Shown one piece after another: positions 10,276 through 20,504 of a DNA stretch of 64,000 nt (positions are counted from its first letter, which is position 1; the number at the start of each line of letters is the position of its first letter). This DNA comes from Drosophila persimilis (taxonomy: Eukaryota; Arthropoda; Insecta; Diptera; Drosophilidae): assembly GCF_003286085.1 (NCBI RefSeq), contig NW_020825327.1:930001-994000 (forward strand), written 5' to 3'. Below the pieces are notes generated by a model. It saw only the letters and a program-made list of their open reading frames with translations, searched no databases and was not told where the DNA came from. Both the position numbers and the translations under genes were made by a program.

Positions 10276-10920
10276 ATGGCCTCAAAAGCCAACAATATCG
10301 CCTTTGAAGAGCTGAAGAAAAAGCGCAGTTGCCGTGTCAAAGGCATTCGTTTATTAGCGGACCGTTTAGAAGAGGGGGATATTCCGCTGGTATTGACGGA
10401 GCTCGAGTGCAGACTCGAAGCGCTGATGCGTAGCATTGACACGGCACGCGAACTTCAAGAGAAGATTGAAGATATAGACATTGACGATGAATTTGGAGTA
10501 CACAGGTACGCCTTGACAGCTGATGTCAAGAAGACGTATCGCCAAGGCTGGGTCGCTGATGCGGATAGACAATTCCAGCTCATAGTGTGGAGAAGAGACC
10601 CGTCTGAGTCCTTGAGAATATACCAGCTCAACACCGTAACATATAGGACTGGACCAGCCCCATTTTTGGCTATTCGGTGTTTGAAGAGGTTGAGTGAGTC
10701 TGCAAAACTCTCATTCCCTAAAGCTGCTGAAGTTATTGACTCCGACTTCTATGTAGATGGCATGTTGACTGGTGCTGGTTGCGTAGAGGAGTTAAAGACA
10801 ATTTAGTCTGATGTGGCTCAGGTTCTTCAAACTGCTGGGTTTGAATTGACTAAATGGTTTTCGAACTCACCTGAGGTCACCGCATCCGAGAGCACAGTTA
10901 AACCGATAAAGATCTCGGAC
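10276..10920 (+). pseudogene. BEL/Pao gag-RT fusion by internal deletion
   Basis: Starts at the ATG at 10276 (MASKANNIAFEELKKKR), the typical helical N-terminus of a BEL Gag. After about 75 residues (ending DIDDEF) it jumps straight into RT sequence: HRYALTADVKKTYRQ, then YQLNTVTYRTGPAPFLAIRCLKRL and VIDSDFYVDGMLTG, the BEL-type RT region around the active site. The rest of Gag, the knuckles, the protease and the RT N-terminus are missing. The RT active site reads YVDG instead of YVDD. The first stop is at 10804. Confidence 0.8.
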
Positions 10921-10998
10921 TAAGAGTCAACTAAGGCGTTAGGAATATCGTGGCTGCCACACGAAGACGTCTTTAAGTTCCAAATTGACACGTCAGTT

Positions 10999-12315
10999 AT
11001 GGGTCTCCGAGCGACAAAACGGAACATATTATCGGTGACATCAAAGCTGTTTGACCCCCTTGGCTTGTTAAGTCCTTTAGTAATTAAGGGAAAGATCCTA
11101 CTGCAGGAGCTTTGGCTTAACAAGCTAGATTGGGATGAGTCCATTCTAATGAACTTGGAAACAGCATGGAACTTATTAAAAGAATCCTTGGGTTAGTTAG
11201 AGAAGATTACCATACCTCGATTTGTGCATACTGATCCCATGTCACCGATTCAAGTACATGCCTTTGCCGACGCATCCATGAGAGCTTATGGAGCCTGCGT
11301 CTATATCCGTAGAAAGACTGCAGAAGGTTTCGAGGTCTCCTTGTTGACTGCAAAGTCGAAAGTAGGGCCACTCAAGACGAAAACGCTCCCAAGGCTTGAG
11401 TTATGTGCCGCTCACCTTCTAGCAGACCTTTGTCACCGAATCAAATCACTGCTCAAGGTTCCAATTGAGAAAATGATATTCTGGTCAGATTCAGAAGTTA
11501 CTCTTCATTGGATCAGATCCCACCCTTCGTCGTTGTCAACATTCGTTGCGAACCGAGTAGCGGAGATTCAAGAGTGGTCAAGTGAAGCTACGTGGCGGCA
11601 TGTGCCAACAAAACAGAGCCCAGCAGACATAGTTTCGAGAGGTTGTGACGTAGAGGAAATCGTGCAGTCGATCTGGTTTGGTGGATCAGAGTTCTTAAAG
11701 TTTGAAGAAGAGAGCTGGCCCAGAAATCCACACTTCGAGCTTTCCGAAGAAGAGCTACAGATGGAAAGTCAGAAGAAATCGGTCGGACTGACCGTCGCGG
11801 CCAAGCCAAATTATTTAGTGGATGTAGTCGAGGGATACTCGTCACACCTCAAACTGCTAAGAGTGTTCGTTTTCGTGTTCCGCTTCATCCGAAAATGCAA
11901 AGACAAAAGTCTCAACTGTGGAAAAATTCCGTCATCCGTGGAATACGACGAGGCGTTTCTAAAAATAGTCGAAATAACACAGAAAAATGAGTCTCAAGAA
12001 GATATTGAAAGGGTTCGTAAAGGCACCAAGTTAGGCCCCAGTCTTCAGCGCTTGAATCCCTTCATCCATGAAGAGGCCGGGACATGGTGCTCTTTTTCGT
12101 TGTTGCGAGTTGGGGGGCTACTAGTTAACGCTCCTATGTCATATAATGCCAAGTTTCCCTTTTTATTGACAAAACGCTCGCAGTTTGTGCAGACATACGT
12201 TCGCTATCTGCATCAAACGAATTTTCATGCCGGCCCACGAGCACTCGTGAGTATCCTTAGACAGCGCATTTGGATAGTGAATGCTCAGGCGGTCTGCAGG
12301 GCGACAGTTAGGTAG
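10999..12315 (+). pseudogene. BEL/Pao RT thumb, RNase H and integrase N-terminus
   Basis: Two open pieces separated by a stop near 11194. The first (LRATKRNILSVTSKLFDPLG) is the conserved RT thumb/connection of BEL Pol. The second contains RNase H: HAFADASMRAYGACVY (catalytic Asp), LPRLELCAAHLL (Glu), MIFWSDSEVTLHWI (Asp) and VPTKQSPADIVSRG. It continues into the integrase N-terminal region (YLHQTNFHAGPRALVSILRQRIWI). A stop ends it at 12313-12315. Confidence 0.88.
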
Positions 12316-13010
12316 TGTATTTGTTGCTTTAAATGCAAGCCTCTACTCCAGACCCAAATGATGGGCAACTTACCCGCAGACCGGCTCCGTGCTCTCCGCC
12401 CATTTTCAGTATGTGGCGTTGATTTTTGTGGCCCAGTCTATACGACTCTGAAAATTCGTGGAAGGCCCCCTTATAAGTCCTAAATTGCGTTATTTGTCTG
12501 TTTTGCGTCCAAGGCGAATCATTTAGAAATTGTCTCCGATTTGACGACTAATTCCTTCTTGTTGGCATTCCAAAGGTTCGTCGGTCGTCGATGATGTCCG
12601 CAACGCGTGAACTGCGACAACGCGACAACGCGACAAATTTCGTCGGAGCATGTCGCCACTTCAGCGAACTGCGGAAGAAAATAGAAGCGGAAGCGGACGC
12701 GATACGCGAATTTGCGTCAAGAAGCGGGTGCGAGTTTGCTTTCATACCGCCTCGAGCACCGCACATGGGCGGACTTTGGGAGGCCGGTGTGAAGTCTGCC
12801 AAGGGCCTACTCCTACGGGCAGTCGGAAGCGCTCTCCTCACCGCAGAGGAGCTGGAGACCGTGCTGGTCGGGATCGAGGCGGTACTCAACTCGCGCCCGC
12901 TAGGACCCCTAAGCCCAGACCCAAGCGACGGAGACGCGCTGACTCCCGGGCACCTGCTGACAGGCGGGCCGCTCATGGCGTTGACGGACGCCCTGGCCCA
13001 AATTGACTAA
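12316..13010 (+). pseudogene. BEL/Pao integrase core remnant
   Basis: Integrase core in several frames. 12316-12590 has a CxxC-like CICCFKC and FSVCGVDFCGPV (first catalytic Asp). 12591-13010 has DNATNFVGA (second Asp), [19 protein letters not shown] (Glu of the DDE triad), then [12 protein letters not shown] and [15 protein letters not shown], the usual BEL integrase tail. Stops at 12316 and near 12480 plus a frame change near 12590 show decay. A short duplication of CGCGACAACG near 12617 adds residues before the DN motif. Confidence 0.85.
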
Positions 13011-13096
13011 GACAATGTAAGTCAAACGGTACAGCAGCCGAATAATCAAGTTTCAGGATGTTCAAAGCCTAGTGGAGAAAACCAAACCATTTAACA

Positions 13097-13931
13097 GTGG
13101 TTCCAAATACCCACTTGAGAGCCTCTAGGTGTCCCGATAAATCAATGATTCTATGGGTAACCCCATGTGGATTCCAACAGATAGCGGGACTACGAACAGA
13201 TAGGACTGGAAAAATAATCGATTTTATATATTGGATAGAAGCCCTAACCAAGCCGACCTTAGAAGATAATCTCGACCTAGTTGCCAGAAACGCCATTTAC
13301 CTGTTTGAAGCCAGTGCTAGCGAGTGGTTTTGGCGTTACCATAAAAGTGTACCCTCCGCAGCAGCTAAGTACAGCTTTAAAAACTCGATTTAGAGAGGGG
13401 CGTAGCGACCTAGAAATTCGTGCGGCAATAGTTCAACGAAAGCAGAAGCCGCACGAACCATTTGATACAATCTACGAAGCCATTGTAACCTTGTCCGACA
13501 AAATAGTCAGCCCCATGTCGGAAATGTCGCTGTTGGAAGTGCTAAAGTCGAATATCTTGGCCGATAACCAACATGAAATTTTATACATTCCAATTCTGTC
13601 CGTAGCGCAATTGCGCAACATATTGCGTACTCGCGAGCGCTTTTTGCAATCAGTGGCTAAAGTGGGCAGCGCTGAGCCGAAGCGTATTCCTATACGACGA
13701 CAGGTGCATGAAATTGTTGTGCAGACAGATAAGGATGGTGATGTTGAGGTCGATGAAGCAGAACAGCTAGATATTGCGGCAGTAACCCGCAGTAGGAACT
13801 GTGGTTGTCAGGGTCATCTGTATCAACATTGCGTAGGGGATCGCATCGTCTTTTGTTACGGCTGTGGAAAACGGGATACGTACAAACCGTCGGGCGCTAG
13901 GACTCACGAAATAGTTATTTTAATTTGTTAA
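13097..13931 (+). pseudogene. Gypsy-superfamily Gag remnant with zinc knuckle
   Basis: Two overlapping frames (to 13393 and from 13281) form one Gag. The capsid part includes YWIEALTKPTLEDNL, ASEWFWRYHKSVPS, then LKTRFREGRSDLEIRAAI and RKQKPHEPFDTIYEAI. Near the end is a CCHC-like knuckle (NCGCQGHLYQHC) followed by FCYGCG. The style resembles insect Osvaldo/Ulysses-type Gag, a family assignment I hold loosely. A frameshift lies near 13374. Coding-like sequence stops near 13890, where a sequence shared with 19248 begins. Confidence 0.65.
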
Positions 13932-13985
13932 ATGTTTATTCTGTGTTTGCGGTCGGAGCTGCACTAGCTCCATCAGCGTGACCCT
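13896..13985 (+). repeat. Short repeat shared with 19248-19345
   Basis: GACTCACGAAATAGTTAT and the following TTAATTTGTTAAATGTTT...GCTCCATCAGC sequence recur at 19248 with small changes. The two copies lie just outside opposite ends of the antisense BEL/Pao remnant and in the same orientation. Confidence 0.6.
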
Positions 13986-14189
13986 GCTCTTCAAGAGCTA
14001 GCACTGTTGTTCCGACGACTTGATAAAAATGGTATTTTGCCGACTTGAAAGCCGGCTTCCCTTGGCTTCCAGCCAAAATCTTTATGAGTGATCCAACCTG
14101 CGGCATAGGTGTGCGCTCCGGTAAGTCTATAGTTTGCGAAACTTTAGAAGGCCATGCGCGATTCAGTTGGACATTCGATTTTATGCAAG

Positions 14190-14645
14190 CGCAAGCTCCT
14201 TATGCGGCCATGCTGGCCCAAAAAGCAGCGGGCCTAGTTCTATATATAACGGTCTCCAGCTTGTACACCTTGATTTCATCAGTAGGCAGCGATACATCTT
14301 GCATATATATTCGCAAAGAGCAATCGTTTAGAAGCTAAAACGTGGCAGTTTGTTGAATAATTTTGGCTGAATGGCTGGGCCAGCCATAACTAAGTCATTA
14401 AGAGAGCGCCCAGATGTGGTATTAGCGGAACCATCGAAAAAAACGTTGCCAAGAGACTCAAAACCAGCATTAGTCAAAAGCCAAAACGAAATTTGTCCAT
14501 TTTCGAGAGGAGAGTAGTTTTCCTTGAACAAACGCTCGCGGAGTAGATCCTCACTCGATGCAGTTTCCTCCGAAGAGCAATAATTTTCCAGCTCCCAAGA
14601 CCGCTTCACAACCTCAAACAGGGAATCCTCCTCATCCTTTGGCAT
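14190..14645 (-). pseudogene. Antisense BEL/Pao reverse transcriptase fragment
   Basis: Read from 14645 downward, the frame starts in the acidic linker before RT and reaches VFFDGSANTTSGRSLNDLVMAG and AIQPKLFNKL, a conserved BEL RT segment. It then breaks at about 14328. In other frames KMYRCLL and YKLETVIYRTRPAAFWA follow down to about 14190, matching the AD-x-x-KMYRQ and YQLNTVTYGT-type motifs of BEL RT. It lies on the same strand as the Gag remnant at 17205-17880, the primer site at 18714 and the LTR at 18735, so all probably come from one element. Confidence 0.75.
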
Positions 14646-14689
14646 GTGCGGTCTAGCAGATGCAGATGTTTGATGTTTTGGCGGGCCGT

Positions 14690-15000
14690 GTCTGCTGAAA
14701 CTATTGAGGATGAAAAAAATTGAGGCAGAGATGAATTTTCTTTGCTTTCTTAAAGCGCAAAGTAGGGGCCAAATTTAAAAACATGTTAGATATTTTTTCT
14801 AGTTTTAATGTTGCTACCAACTTTCTTAATCAGTATCTTCAATGATTTTAAAAATTCTAAAAAAAAAGAAAACTTAAAGAATTACATATTAAAATTGATC
14901 GATTTTGCTTCATTCTTCAATAAAACTGAATTTTAAGTTTATGCAATCCACAGGCACATGTTAGCGTTGAAAGTTTCTTTGCAAGTACAGATACAAACAA
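14690..15000. other. AT-rich stretch without a recognised gene
   Basis: AT-rich sequence between the BEL RT fragment and a DINE-1 copy. No frame, inverted repeat or known motif stands out. Confidence 0.4.
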
Positions 15001-16010
15001 AATGAGGGGGAACGTTGTAAGTTGCTGCGGAGACCGCAACTCTACATTTATACCCGATACTTAGTCAGGCTCTCCTCCGCCATACGCCGCGAATATTAAA
15101 AGACACGACAAAGAGTGCGTGCGAGAGAGACAGAAAATCAGTCTGAGCGTGACGTCGGGGGCTACGTAGCCAGTGCAAATTGATTTGTTCCTGTTGGCTA
15201 TAAAAATTATCTGATCTGATCCAGATTCAACAATCTGATAGATATGGTCATAATTTATGATTTGCGTTTTTAGTTTTCTCGTATCCTCAATATTGTGGAT
15301 GCAACAGATTTTCGTTCTTTGTGGGGGCGGAAGGGGGTGGGTCGAAATTTTGTGATATAAGTCTTATAGTGAGATCTAACAGGAGTGCGGATACCAAATT
15401 TGGTTATCTAGCGTTAATAGTCTCTGAGATTTGTGGATACCCCCAAGATTTTCGTCTTTTGTGACCAAATTTGTGTACCAAATTTGGTTGCTCTAGCTTT
15501 TATAGTCTCTGAGATCTAGGCGCTAATGTTTTACTCTAAGTAAAGCCTATTCTCCGTGTGTGTTAGAGAGAGACAGGGCGAGAAAAAATGAAATTTTTTT
15601 CTTGATACTGGCTATAATAATAATACGATCCAATTCAGATTCTGTCTTAAAGATATGGTCATTTCCTGCGTTTTTGGTTTTCTTGCATCTTTAAAATTGT
15701 GGATGCCACAGATTTTCGTCCTTTGTGGGGGCGGAAGTGGGCGGGGCGAAGTTTGGAAATATTTTTGTAGCAGTGACATATCACAGAAGTCTGGATCCAA
15801 AACATCGTTGCTCTAGCTCTTATAGTCTTTGAGCACCAGGCGCTAATAGGGACGGACAGGCAGACATGGCTCAATCGACTCGGCTATTGATGCTGATCAA
15901 GAATATATATACTTTATGGGGTCGGAAACGATTCCTTCTGGACGTTACATACATCCACTTTTACCACAAATCTGATATACCCCAATGCTCATTTTGAATA
16001 TCGAGTATAA
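15001..16010 (-). mobile_element. DINE-1/INE-1-type Helitron-like repeat, antisense, diverged
   Basis: Reverse-oriented copy of the repeat seen at 35504, 38089, 53771, 55732 and 62462. It begins with the 3' end (GGGGGAACGTTGT, GTTGCTGCGG) and ends near ATACCCCAATGCTCATTTTGAAT. It keeps the GGGGGCGGAAG blocks and the AAGAATATATATACTTTATGGGGTCGG segment. The (GTCY)n tract is reduced to GACGGACAGGCAGAC. Several internal deletions mark it as older than the other long copies. Confidence 0.88.
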
Positions 16011-16262
16011 AAATATTGAAAAATTGATTATGCGAAGATAAAATTGAGTCTCAAATGCTGGGATGGCGGACGGGCGGGAGACCAGCGACCTGACGCAACA
16101 GCCAAATGATAACAACTCATTTGCTGGATGAGGAGATTCTAGCCGATCCTGTGCGGTCAATTGCATACAAATAGAACAAAGAAATAAGCTACAGAGTTTA
16201 CGATGCCATTTGTTGTTGCTGTTGTTTGTTGTAGGCATGTTTCTGTTCATTGTTGTTAGATT

Positions 16263-16995
16263 TTCGTGTTAGCTCTTTTTGTTTTCCTCCTTCTCGTGGT
16301 TAAAGTTCACAATCAGGGGCAGTGACTGTACTTGAGCGACCTACATCAGAGTCTCCTTGGTGAGCTCGCATTCGAACACAGATTAAACAGGATCACGCCA
16401 TTGTCTTTGCACTGCTGCTCACACCGAAGACAAACGAGTCCAGGGCGTAGGCGGTCTTGGTGAAGATCTTGGCCTCCTGGAAGAAACCAATGATGGCAAT
16501 TTCGTTGTTCTTGAGGAACTGCTCAGCATCGGCCACGTTGGAGATGATGTCGGCGGCCTGACGACCCCGTTGTACTCCCCTGTGAGGTAACCACGCACCT
16601 GTTACTGCTCAGCTAGATCACCTTCGACGGTGGCGTCGACCTTGGCCAGATTGATTGGCGAGCCCTTCTCGGCTAGCTGCTGAGCAGCCTTGGCATACTC
16701 GTGAGTGAGGGCCTTGCATTGTCCGCACCAAGGAGCATATAATTCAACTAGCATAAACTCATTGTCGGCAACCAATTGCTTAAAGTTGTCCATTGTCGCA
16801 ATGAGAGCCTCCTCCTCAACTTTGACTTTGGCAGCGGCCACGTAGAAAGCCGCGGCGAGTAGTGCACAGATTAGGAATTTCATCGCTTTCAGTTTTATAT
16901 ACTAAGTAATATGTTGGGGTATATCACACACTTCTTCTGTTGCAACTGGTGCTGTTCTGTTCTCTGTTTGTCAGTTTGACGGGACGCGAACGAGA
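16263..16995 (-). pseudogene. Pdi: Truncated protein disulfide isomerase (Pdi) pseudogene
   Basis: A relic of the ER thiol-oxidoreductase gene. The ATG at 16883 opens a 93-codon frame: a signal-peptide-like start ([18 protein letters not shown]), then [18 protein letters not shown] and the first thioredoxin active site as [11 protein letters not shown]. Family members have WCGHCK, so the His between the cysteines is Gln here. The frame stops after GDLAEQ (16602). Further Pdi-like sequence follows with deletions: VRGY, DAEQFLKNNEIAIIGFF and ALDSFVFGVSSS, down to about 16380, and an NFNHEKEE-like stretch to about 16263. The normal protein is about 500 residues with two thioredoxin domains; here most of the middle and all of the C-terminal domain are missing. 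16884-16995 resembles a 5' UTR. Not functional. Confidence 0.85.
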
Positions 16996-17204
16996 TTGGA
17001 GAATGTGACTAGATTGGAGAATGGAATCACAAAACCTACGTGCTGTGTTTTTAATATAGTTAGATGAAGCAATGAGGACATTTTGGCTTGGATTATGAAT
17101 GCTTTTTGGTGCTTCGTGTTTCGGTTACCAACTCATTTCCTCGATGCTCCATCATCCTGTATCGTATTTCCAGAAATTACGCCAAGGAGTTCCACCTGGA
17201 CAGC

Positions 17205-17880
17205 TTATTGCTCGGCAACTCTTTTTTCTGCGTTACGATTCGAGTCAGAACTCCATCTAAAATCCCCTTTTGATGATGACAACGGCCGAATCGCATGCAG
17301 ATGAGCATTGACCTTGTCGCTGAGCTGTGGAAGACTCCTTGTAGATCCCATCTCAACACCATGTAGCCCAAATATCGCCCTTACGTGTGCCTGAAAATGA
17401 AGGTAATTTTTGTGGAAACGATTACTAAGCAATTCTAACGATTTTCCATAAGTCGAATTCCATAATTTTTCTAAGCTAGCATACTGGAATTTCTCCAAAT
17501 TACTTAGCTCCTGCTCATTGTACTACCATAGTACCATAGTGCACTACTGAAGCGAGCCGACACCAGATGCGGCAGCCTTGACCTCCGAGCTGAAATGTTG
17601 AAAGTAGCTTCTTCGGTGAAATGATGTGGCATGGTAGTTGAGTTTGCCTTGCTCAACTGCTTCTTCTGTGGGGCTAACTCGCTATATAATTTCGCCTCGT
17701 TATCCAAATATTCCGTCGTGAAATCGGCACGAGCGCCACTGGCGAGCTCCATCAGATCGAGGCACTACTAGAGTTTTCCAGGGTACGAAATAACACCCTG
17801 TATACACGGGCCAGGCCGAAAAACCAAGCGACGAAAAACAAACTGTTCCGATTTGTGTTCTGCTTTTGCCTCAGCTTCTA
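17205..17880 (-). pseudogene. Antisense BEL/Pao Gag fragment
   Basis: Two adjoining antisense frames. 17752-17504 (ARADFTTEYLDNEAKLYSE) is the Gag N-terminal helical region. 17498-17205 contains LLSNRFHKNYLHFQAHVRAI then SLPQLSDKVNAHLHAI, which matches the LLENRFNNRRLVFQAHINEI and LRELSDKFNSHMRAL of the BEL array at 47380. The same fold and spacing identify it as BEL Gag. Frame breaks and the loss of everything between it and the RT fragment at 14645 show a dead element. Confidence 0.72.
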
Positions 17881-17940
17881 AAAGAAGAACCGCTTCTTGA
17901 CGGTGTAATTGCACTCAGAGACCGATATATATATACATAT

Positions 17941-18515
17941 AGTTAAATATCCGCAACTGAAACTTACGTTTGTAAAAAGATTTTATTTTCAAATGGCTGT
18001 ACTTCTTAATGTTACAAGATAAGGTTGAGTTCCGCGACTGAACTGTAGGTCTGTTTGTTGTAAACTGATCTCTCTGCTGCTGGCTAGATTCCATCAGCAC
18101 TTCTTTCGGAGATCTAGACTCTTGCTTTGGGCGTCGCATTCCTCGTCTGCATCTTCGTGGCGATGTCATACGTGCCTGGACTAATATTTGGGGATGCGTC
18201 GGCTTTTATATAAGGCGACCGCTGCTGGCGATCCGTGTTGCATTACATGAGGAAGTTAGAAGTGTGAGAGAATTCAAGGTTTAATGCTTAGCTCGGATTG
18301 ATCCTCCATGTATGGCGTGATTGTGGGGAATCGATCTCATCATTGGTGGTGTTTCTGGAGTGGATGAATCAACTGTTTGTAATTGGTGACTCTAGCTTGA
18401 AGTGTCAGAATCATTCGATACTAGGCGGTGTCCTGTTACTCGTGGTTAGGGTGGGTGAATAGGACGTAAACATAATTTGTATGTGAAGTAGGGAATTATG
18501 CGGATTCATATATGT
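17941..18515 (-). repeat. Antisense diverged solo LTR of the 17.6-like family
   Basis: Reverse complement of an LTR related to those at 2869 and 9061. It opens with AGTTAAATATCCGCAACT (the LTR end) and keeps TTTTATTTT, CTGATCTCTCTGCTGCTGGC, CTGCATCTTCGTGGC and GGGGATGCGTCGGC, ending around GGGAATTATGCGGATTCAT. No pol or gag adjoins it. It sits between the Gag fragment and the leader of the antisense BEL element, so it was probably inserted into that element and then reduced by LTR-LTR recombination. The exact far end is uncertain by about 10 bases. Confidence 0.85.
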
Positions 18516-18713
18516 AGGGCTATATCCTTTGTACAGCACAAACTGCAGCCAAATGTCGGTAATGGAAAATGTCGAATATCACTGTTTTATGTGTGGTTTA
18601 CTTGTATTTTATATGTTTGGCACCGATATGAGCGCAAACAGCTTCATCGCGAATAATAAATTTCCTGAACTACATAGGTAATTTGATTATTAAGAGCGTG
18701 GTTCAGGCTTCAT
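18516..18713 (-). mobile_element. Leader of the antisense BEL/Pao element
   Basis: Untranslated region between the primer site at 18714-18731 and the solo LTR; no coding signal. It continues on the far side of the solo LTR into the Gag remnant. Confidence 0.5.
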
Positions 18714-18731
18714 ATCTCGTCGGGGTCGCCA
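18714..18731 (-). promoter_or_regulatory. BEL-type primer-binding site
   Basis: On the minus strand it reads TGGCGACCCCGACGAGAT, close to TGGTGACCCCGACGTGAT after the LTRs of the BEL array at 46408 and 49656. It is 3 bases from the LTR end CA (plus-strand TG at 18735). Confidence 0.75.
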
Positions 18732-18734
18732 ATA

Positions 18735-19215
18735 TGTTTAGAGGAAGATATCAATTATAGCACTGGTTATGAATTAGTGGACTGTATAATCGTTTATATC
18801 TTGAGCTCATTTATTTTTATTGATTATTGGTGGTTATAGTACAATTATATTACAAGAACAGCGGGGGGGTCGTTTCTGCGGCGGTACAAAGTATGCGTGC
18901 GGGCGGTTTCGTCTAGAAGTTTCTACTAACTCAACTCCGCGAAAAGAAGTCGAGCAAAAGGGAATTGGAAGATCACGCGATACGACTCGACGCGACGGAC
19001 TCAATGCAAACAACGGAACGCATCGCTGTGTGCGTGTGCAGCTGCGGGTCTGGCCATGCGTGTGAGAACATTACATCTATGTTCTGGACACGAGCAAAAA
19101 CAACAACACAGCTATGCGCGTAAAAATAGTTACTTAGGCGGTGTACTACAATCATGAGCGTGTAAATAGGTCAATCGCAATATACATGAACATTGAATTA
19201 AAAACTACGAGGCTC
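18735..19215 (-). repeat. Probable LTR of the antisense BEL/Pao element
   Basis: The inner edge is fixed by the primer site at 18714-18731. The outer edge near 19190-19215 is a guess: no second LTR is available for comparison and coding-like sequence begins at 19264. The region has GC-rich control-like sequence at 18850-19080. Confidence 0.45.
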
Positions 19216-19247
19216 ATTTCTCAACAAGCACCTTGATTTTACATAAA

Positions 19248-19345
19248 GACTCACGAAATAGTTATGTATTTAATTGTGTTAAATGTTTGTGCACAAGCTC
19301 CATTAGCACTAACTCCATCAGCACAAGCTCCATCGGCCCAGCTAC
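19248..19345 (+). repeat. Short repeat shared with 13896-13985
   Basis: Contains GACTCACGAAATAGTTATG and AAATGTTTGTGCACAAGCTCC...CTCCATCAGC, the second copy of the sequence at 13896. Confidence 0.6.
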
Positions 19346-19548
19346 AGCAGCAGCCGAAAGCTCAGGTCGAATGCAAGAGCGCCAAAGCTAACCAGAGCAC
19401 AAGCTTTAGCGGGGCTAGCGCTAATGAAGAGAGATTACAAAATATGCAAAAACAAGCAATGATGCTCGATGGCAGTAACTTTAGGACAAATCTGCACCGT
19501 TCGCTCCGAACAGTTAGAATGTACAGTTTAACAGTACTTACCGTCTGA
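19264..19548 (+). CDS. Unrecognised 94-residue open frame
   Basis: ATG at 19264. The first part repeats Ala-Pro-Ser units (LALTPSAQAPSAQ), then a Gln/Lys/Ser-rich stretch. I do not recognise it. Since its start falls in a sequence repeated at 13896 and it lies among transposon debris, it is more likely a scrap of a Gag-like protein or a chance frame than a gene. Confidence 0.2.
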   Translation: MYLIVLNVCAQAPLALTPSAQAPSAQLQQQPKAQVECKSAKANQSTSFSGASANEERLQNMQKQAMMLDGSNFRTNLHRSLRTVRMYSLTVLTV

Positions 19549-19866
19549 TGATGGTAAACAGGCATCGTCGAAAACTTCTTCGCATATGACGGATGTACTC
19601 GGAGATATATACCCAGAGCGTTTCGTTTTAGAGGCAGCTATGGTCATTGCCGATTCAGTTTCTCTATTCGTATGCAAAGTTGTGACTGTTGTTTTGACCA
19701 TCAATGGCGTTGCCGAGGATATGCTCGTGTTGTTACTGGTCGTTGTCATGACAGTTGCTTTTATATATAGTTCTTAATTCAACACAGTATACGACACGTT
19801 AGTCACTTCGAGCAGACCTTGATTAAGTTGTATTACCCCGTATTTAATTTGTGTCTTTACACTTTA

Positions 19867-20130
19867 ATGTTTCTATGTTTTCCACGGAACATATATGAAA
19901 TTTCGTCATTTCGTATGACTCGCAGTCACATTGTTACGATAATCGTTGTGATAGAGACAGTGTCTGTGGTTTCTCTCACGCTCTTTTCGTTGTGTATTAT
20001 TTTATTCGCTGCAGTGTGGAATATGTTATCCAAACAAATTGAAAGAAAAAGAATAGATCAAAAAGTAAAGAGATTTTCGTTAAGTTGTCTGTCGGTGGCA
20101 TTACTGGTTTTTGCTAATTTCAGAAAATAG
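19867..20130 (+). CDS. Unrecognised small membrane-protein-like frame
   Basis: From the ATG at 19867 this frame encodes about 87 residues. It has a hydrophobic helix (HIVTIIVVIETVSVVSLTLF continuing to CIILFAAVW), a basic segment (KQIERKRIDQKVKRF) and a second hydrophobic stretch (CLSVALLVFANF). No family is recognised. It could be the end of a degraded env-like or unknown transposon protein. Confidence 0.2.
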   Translation: MFLCFPRNIYEISSFRMTRSHIVTIIVVIETVSVVSLTLFSLCIILFAAVWNMLSKQIERKRIDQKVKRFSLSCLSVALLVFANFRK

Positions 20131-20504
20131 ACAAAAATGCAAGTGTTGTTTCTGTTGATTGTGGAAAAATGTTTGCGTATGTCTATATGAGATAGGTGTA
20201 ATTCAAAGCTTTCTGGAAATTATTGTATAAAATTTGCTCGTGCTGTTATTGCTTGCCCTTCCGTCCGATTAAAGAGTGTAAGGACATGATAGGGTCGTTT
20301 TGACAGGGAGCGCATAGACCTGTCGGTGAATTGCTAAAATAAATTCGGAGTGTTTGTAGCTGGTTTTATCGAACCACTTTCAGGATAGGTAGACGAAGAA
20401 GTGACAAGGGAATATATAAGCGTACTCCAATATAAGAGTACCTATGAAAGACGAGTTCAATGTTTTGCACTGGTGGAGTGCAAACAAATGGCAGTTCCCA
20501 ATGT
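20131..20504. other. Unassigned sequence before gypsy element 2
   Basis: No gene. It contains AATAAA near 20339 and a TATATAAGC stretch near 20413, which would suit the edge of another LTR, but there is no second copy to test this. Confidence 0.3.

Larger units (their letters stand above)
9660..13010 (+). mobile_element. Deleted BEL/Pao retrotransposon A
   Basis: A BEL/Pao element made of leader, truncated gag, RT fragment, RNase H and integrase, all on the plus strand. The 600-base leader (9660-10275) carries twice-repeated motifs (CAGCGGTGAA-TTTTTCG near 9809 and 10048; GTCGGGTATATT near 9930 and 10151). TTGGTGTCAGTAGGATCC near 9937 could be its primer site. No flanking LTR pair was found. 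Gag is fused directly to RT by deletion and several stops interrupt pol. Homology stops at about 13010. Confidence 0.8.

Noticed and set aside
16602-16883. An intact small thioredoxin-like gene.
   Set aside because: The frame ends in the middle of a Pdi domain and Pdi sequence continues beyond the stop with deletions; the active site is altered.
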